A stretch of 64,000 bases of DNA from Isoetes taiwanensis (lineage: Eukaryota > Streptophyta > Lycopodiopsida > Isoetales > Isoetaceae): contig JAJEKV010000490.1 of the NCBI GenBank assembly GCA_021234155.1, positions 62,001 through 126,000 of the forward strand. The letters are read 5' to 3'. Below the pieces are notes generated by a model. The model was not told the DNA's origin, did no database searches, and worked only from the letters and a program-made list of their open reading frames with translations. The position numbers and the translations under genes are program-made. Below, in pieces: positions 58,980 through 64,000 of this stretch (the first letter of the stretch is position 1; each line of letters opens with the position of its first letter).

Positions 58980-59695
58980 GGAGCTCTTGATCTCTTGTCG
59001 GTCCCAAATACAAAGTGGGAGGTGGTCAATATGGATTTCAGAATGAGCCTTCCACGATAGCAAGGAGCTGAGATGCCTTAATGGTACTGGTCAAAAAATT
59101 GTCCAAGATGGCACACTTCTTACCATATTAAACCATGAACACAACATTAGATACCACCTTGCTTTTTGCGAAGGAAATCTTTAGGATGCATGGGATTCCT
59201 AGAGAAATCATTTAGCACAATCCTATGTCCAAAGTAGAAGCCTCCCAACAATTGTTAGCTGCAAAAAGCCATCAAAAAAGTTTGGCAGACAAACATAGGA
59301 TGGTAAGGGAATTTCGGCTCAAAGATAGCGCGTGGCTCAAGATTAAAGTCAACAAGCCAAGGTCCGCATCGGCAATTGCAAGAAACTTGCTCCAAGATGG
59401 GCGAGACCTTTTAAAATTATTGAATGAGTCGGTACTCAATCCTACAGACTTGATCTCTCAGCTCACTTAAAAGTACATAAAGTTTTCTGTGCAAGTCTTC
59501 TTAAGAAACATACACCCAATCCTGAAGAAGTATTGGAGGCCCCAATATTGTTGGAAATGATGGAGGAACAAATTGAGAATATCCTCGAAAGCCTTCTTGA
59601 CAAGGAATTTGAAAAGACAAGAAGATCAAAGTTCCTTCAATATTTGATCAAGTGGAAGTACTTGTCTGTGGAAGATGTATCATCCTAGATGTAAA
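58980..59695 (+). pseudogene. Ty3/gypsy chromovirus relic: integrase and chromodomain
   Basis: Frames read in order: VPNTKWEVVNMDF then RMSLPR (start of the integrase core, like P...WE.ISMDF...LP), VKKLSKMAHFLPY (D.LTKMAHFIP region), LFAKEIFRMHGIPREII (LHGIP signature), then with a large internal deletion ASQQLLAAKSHQKSLADKHR and RLKDSAWLKIK (C-terminal integrase). After that come LDLSAHLKVHKVFCASLLKK, and a chromodomain-like FLQYLIKWKYLSVEDVSS with the YLIKWK core near 59645. Several stops and frameshifts. A chromodomain after integrase is the hallmark of chromoviruses. Confidence 0.85.
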
Positions 59696-62290
59696 CCTTC
59701 AAGGCCATGATGCACTGCGAGTGCTCATGACTGGGGATCATGTAGATTAAGCAGGCAATCATGGGCGATGATGGGATCGTCTTAAACGTTCCTTAGCCAT
59801 GATGCACTGCATATGCACACGACCAGGTAGGGGGTAAGCATCTAATTATGAATGATGATGTGACCATCCTAGACAGTCCCCATGCTCAAATTTGAATGGG
59901 CCATGATTCAATGCAGGTATGTAATGATAACCTTGAGCTAGTAATTCGGCTCAAGGAGGTAACTAGGGGGGTGGTCCTTTTAAAACCACAACTTATTAAC
60001 TAAATTAACATGATATGCTACGTATTGCAGGTCAGTGAAGGAAGAGCAAAGGAGCACACCATGAAAAGAATAAAAATTATAGATTTTGTGCTTATGGGAT
60101 GTTATTTGTTTTTTACAAGTATTATGGGTTTCATTTGTGAGGTTGAGTCTCAGCCGTGGATCTGGAGCATATCCTGGGTACGATGCCAGATCAGCGGCCA
60201 GCATCTTTTTAGAGAAAAAATAGCCTGCCATTTCCTAAGGTCTCCATAAGAAATCGCTTGCCATTTTTAGACCATGCAGACCGGCAGAGCAAATGGGATC
60301 CATCAACAGGAGACCCAGATCTTCGTGGGCAACCCAGATCTTCGTGGGCTCTCGCTCTGCAAGGCTCCCACAAGCTCGCTCTACCTCTGCGCTCATCATC
60401 GCCCCCCTTACGCTCTGCTCTCGGCTGCTCCGCTCTCCCGGCTGCTCTGCTCAAGCAAACAAAGAAACGTAGCCATACCTAAACCGACATACCCATAAAC
60501 CACAAACCAAGCATCTGTGGGCTTCCCTGCTCTCTACCTACCTTCGTCTCTCCATCCAAGTCATGGTTACCCAAAAAATAAAGACCATGCATGTATCAAC
60601 CCTCCCCTGTCCCGCCATGGTGGCAACAAACCCCAAATCCGTCAAACAAACCGAAATCCGGCATGAAATCGCTCCCGCTCCAAATTCCCAACCCAAATCC
60701 GGCTAACAAACCCCAAATCCACTCTGACGCCAGGGGACCCGGGGTTTGGCCGAGAAGCAGTGATGGCTCGAGCGCCAGTCATTGCCGGCCCGATGCAGAT
60801 CCATTGGCCGCCGCCGATGCTGAACCCCTATAACAGGGCCCTTAACGATGGCTGCCCCTGCTCTGCTCCGCCGCAGCTGCTGGAAAACAACACAATAAAA
60901 ATTTGCCAACCAAATCGAAATTAGAAATGAGATTCCCCATTCCATTTCCAGACAAGCTCCTCACAGAACATGTAAATGGCAAGAACATCTAAATGGCACA
61001 GAACCCTAAAATATACGGTTCCCATACTATACACAAGCGAAATCTTACTCCACACCATTGCATTCCAAATACGAAACAAAAAACGGGGAAGTTTATTATC
61101 TATTGTTTAAATTTGGTTTTTCCGATCTAGAGGAGAACTTTTTGGATTTTTTTTTAAGTTAGTTTTCTAAGGTTTAAAGGGCTTTTGACTGCCGGAAAAG
61201 TTTTCAGATTTCCGAAAATCAAAAAGGTTTTCGTAGTATAGTTTATAGTTTATGGGGTTTCGGCTTTCCGGATATATGGGCATCGACTTTTGACGAAGTG
61301 AAGAGATGGATCGTGTTTTATTTTAGTATGCTTTCTACTGTGGGCATGCCCATGCTGGGGCCAAATTTTTTCCTTTTCTGGCTGCATCGTGGCATGCATG
61401 CCACGAGCTCGGCAAACTTAGAGTTCGTAGAGTCGGGCAAGTGGATCACCGTATAACTTGGATCGAAATCTGGATTTTGTATATGACTTGGATCGAAATT
61501 TGGATTTTGGAGCCGATCCCCAGTTTCAGAATAGGTTTTTGAATAGATTTTGGAGCCGATGCCCATTTTTAGAATAGCAGCATATTGGAGCTGATTTCCA
61601 GTTTTCAGATTCGAATAGGTTATGAGTGCGTAGGTTTAGTTTCAGAATGATAAATCTTATTGTTGTTACATGCAGATTAATTGGCTTTGACATTCGAATT
61701 TTGGATTCTTTATCTAGGATGTCTTCATCCTCGGCATGCTCGCAATCATGCTCAGATCATGCATCAAGATTTCGTTATTCTCAAGGTATTCAGGCCAAGT
61801 AATGGCAAGGAGAATGCATGCCGCATTTGCTATGACGATTAGGATGGTGCATCCGGTTGGGTTTGAGCTCGGATGGAAATATTCAGATGCAGCCATTATT
61901 TGGATGATGTATCCAGTGGGCAGGTTAGTTTACAGGTTAGATTCTGTATTCTTTTAATATATGAAACTAGGGCTTCAATCATGCACTTTTCTCCACTTTT
62001 ATAGCTCTTCTTCTTGAGCTTCAGTCTTAATCTTGAGGTGGATGCTTGCTTTGGTTTCAATATTGTATTTCGTTTTTCCTCTTCTCTATCCTTTCTCTAT
62101 GCCATCAATCGTTGGGATAACAGTTGTGGAACAAATATAAAACATGTTTTTCCTCCTGTCTACATCAAATTTGAAAAAGCAGAAGCACTAACAAGTCTTT
62201 ATCCTGGTTTGAGAAGCATCATTTGGAGCTACGGGTTTGGGCCAAGCTGCAATATTTATTTTTGCAGATCTCTCTTTCCATCTATGGTTG
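59696..62290. other. No supported gene; local repeats
   Basis: This includes an 18-base direct duplication (agatcttcgtgggc) at about 60318-60352, ccaaatccg-type repeats at 60640-60725, and the repeats listed at 61457. The GC-richer stretch at 60250-60850 could be an old promoter or exon, but no frame shows a known motif. Confidence 0.4.
61457..61622. repeat. Short degenerate tandem repeats
   Basis: ttggatcgaaat.tggattttg occurs twice, followed by three units of the form ggagc.gat.cccagttt.agaatag. Confidence 0.8.
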
Positions 62291-62293
62291 GTT

Positions 62294-62460
62294 GTGTCAG
62301 ATAGGTGCAAAGGAGATATGCACATTTGCCTGGGCCTATGGTTGATTGTGTCAGATAGGTGCAAAGGAGATGTGCAACATTTGCCAAGGAGATGTGCAAC
62401 ATTTGCCTGGTCTATGGTTTGTGTCAGATAGGTAGATGTGCACATTTGTCTGGGTATCTA
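62294..62460. repeat. Three-copy tandem repeat, ~54 bp
   Basis: gtgtcagataggtgcaaagg begins copies at 62294 and 62348, and a shortened copy starts at 62421. An internal aaggagatgtgcaacatttg word is duplicated once more. Confidence 0.9.
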
Positions 62461-63440
62461 TGTCCGAACCATTTCACCTATATAAGATTTTTTGCTTTTG
62501 AGATTATTCTATGTTTAACTATGTCTTTAATTGATTGTAATATATTTTGCAGCCCAAATACAAAATAGAAGAAGGCCATGGCATGCATATATTATTAGAA
62601 CAACACCATTTTATTGTCTGCTTAGAAGGGCCCAAGCAGCACGGCCAGCTTGCCTACGTCAGGCCACTCCATATGATAATAGCACAGCCAGAAATAAGAT
62701 CTCCAAGTTACAAAGATTTGCCTAGCTCAATCCTATCTCTGATTATATGACATGGATATAACAGTTGCAAATTCCACCTCTATAGTTATGGCCTTTTACA
62801 AAAATACGGAAATTGTGGGATTTATAAACTTAAAGTTGGATCTTCAGACTTCTCTAACTGTGGCCGCTGCAGAGGCAGCATAGTTCTCCTTTCTTTGCAA
62901 GAATTGCAAGTAGTTGTCTTTATGCACAACTACTTGGTTAGGAACCATACTGGCAAGTCTGCGATTTTCATCTCAGACACATCCCTGATCTCAGCCCCGT
63001 ATCATGTCCATATTATCAGAACCACAACACTTTATTGGGCGGTATGCCAAACTACAATGTTTACTTAATCTAAGGAATGCAGCTTGCAAGTAACTCAAGG
63101 ACAAGGACAGACTCTATTTTTGTTATCCACATTCCGTTGGTGGAAACTTCGGATTGTTAAGTAGCCGTTTTAATATTCCAATTGTGTAAGAGTTTCACTA
63201 AGAATCCTTGAAACTTTTGTGAAAATTTCTTATAGTTGGATTATATTTGATGCCGATTTTAGTGTTCTTCAGAGAAACTAATGGAGTGAAAGGTGTTGCT
63301 CTTCATCTTCAGTGAGTTTAAAATGGTTTTCATGCAATCTACGTGCTTCAAGTTTTGCTTACCATTCTGATTCTTGAAATTATTCAGAGCAGCGAGAGGC
63401 CAACCTCCATGCTTGAGAAACAGAGTTTGCTTGCTGAAGT
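62461..63440. other. No supported gene
   Basis: Short frames only, with no motif recognised. Confidence 0.45.
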
Positions 63441-63786
63441 TATGGCCCTCTTTCTACGCTACTGTGCAATTAAAACAGCAAATGCATTTTGCCATATTTG
63501 GGCCATTTACAGTAGGATTCTGAAAATTGTGTGCCTAGCAATATTTTTAAGTCTTTCCTTGATCTTTCCAACAGATACTCTTGCTGCGAAAATAGAGCTT
63601 GCATTTGAAAGTTATGGCCCTCTTTCTACGCTGGTGTACAATTAGAACAGCAAATGCATTTTGCCATATTTGGGCCATTTACTGTAGGATTCTGAAAATT
63701 GTGTGCCTAACAATATTTTTAGGTCTTTCCTTGATCTTTCCAACAGATGCTCTTGCTGCAAAAATAGAGCTTGCATTCGAGAGTTA
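63441..63786. repeat. 172-bp tandem duplication
   Basis: The block beginning ttatggccctctttctacgc is repeated after 172 bases with about 10 differences. Each copy ends in an exon-like ttgctgc.aaaatagagctt. The second copy continues into AFESYVKILTTSQQALQ. No family is recognised. Confidence 0.9.
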
Positions 63787-64000
63787 TGTTAAAATCCTTA
63801 CGACCAGCCAACAAGCTTTACAATGATGAAAGGTAAATTTGATTGTCTTGGCATGTCTTTTGAATCTATGTAAGCTCCAAACAAGACTTACTGTTATGCA
63901 GGAATGATAATGTACATGCTAAGTTAGGTTAAACCATCCAGGTGCATTAGTCTACGATGTTGCTCATTAGAATCTCATGTAGAAAAGATATTTTGATGAA
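63787..64000. other. Window edge, no supported gene
   Basis: Nothing recognisable. Confidence 0.4.

Noticed and set aside
60258-60850. GC-richer block as a coding exon
   Set aside because: Overlapping frames on both strands are low-complexity Pro/Ser/Arg with no known motif.

Overview
The window is nuclear DNA of a land plant, AT-rich and dominated by transposable elements. It holds spliced plant genes or relics: an HKT cation transporter, a COI1-type F-box/LRR relic and a tetraspanin relic. It also holds LINE, SINE and Ty3/gypsy chromovirus debris. The long HKT, the Penelope-like tandem array and the ParB/methyltransferase-like family make me favour a non-flowering vascular plant (fern, lycophyte or gymnosperm) over an angiosperm. 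That is an inference.

Layout. 1-2.7 kb: two copies of a ~1 kb direct repeat spaced 1.72 kb apart. 2.7-10.6 kb: mostly non-coding, with a PPR-like scrap, a LINE 3' end (6.2-6.9 kb), a tRNA-type SINE (7.8-8.1 kb) and a GAT microsatellite. 10.65-12.83 kb, plus strand: a decayed multi-exon gene with a methyltransferase-like domain. 12.9-35.0 kb: four head-to-tail units of ~5.5 kb plus a ~140 bp fifth stub, coding on the minus strand. Each unit has an RG-rich ORF1, a reverse transcriptase ORF2 (open in the second unit from the right) and a 3' region with a triple sub-repeat. 35.9-37.2 kb: two converging LINE fragments.

37.9-40.6 kb, minus strand: the one clearly intact host gene, an HKT transporter of four exons and 699 residues with an all-glycine selectivity filter and an odd 12-residue C-terminal repeat. 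45.06-50.46 kb, minus strand: a second, longer decayed member of the methyltransferase-like family. It reads N-tail, ParB-like IIDG(Q)HS domain, permuted methyltransferase-like domain, then an FCP1/NLI-type HAD phosphatase domain. Its introns carry copies of a GC-rich palindrome that occurs nowhere else I could see in the window. 51.0-57.2 kb: scraps of a DNA-transposon protein, two unrecognised exon-like ORFs, a COI1-like last exon and five tetraspanin exons with introns kept. 59.0-59.7 kb: a chromovirus integrase-chromodomain relic. The rest is repeats and non-coding DNA.

The four array units are almost identical except at CAG/CTG/CCG triplets, where they differ by substitutions and small indels. 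This pattern suggests either consensus errors at methylated CHG sites or CHG-focused decay. It means many frameshifts in the element may not be real.
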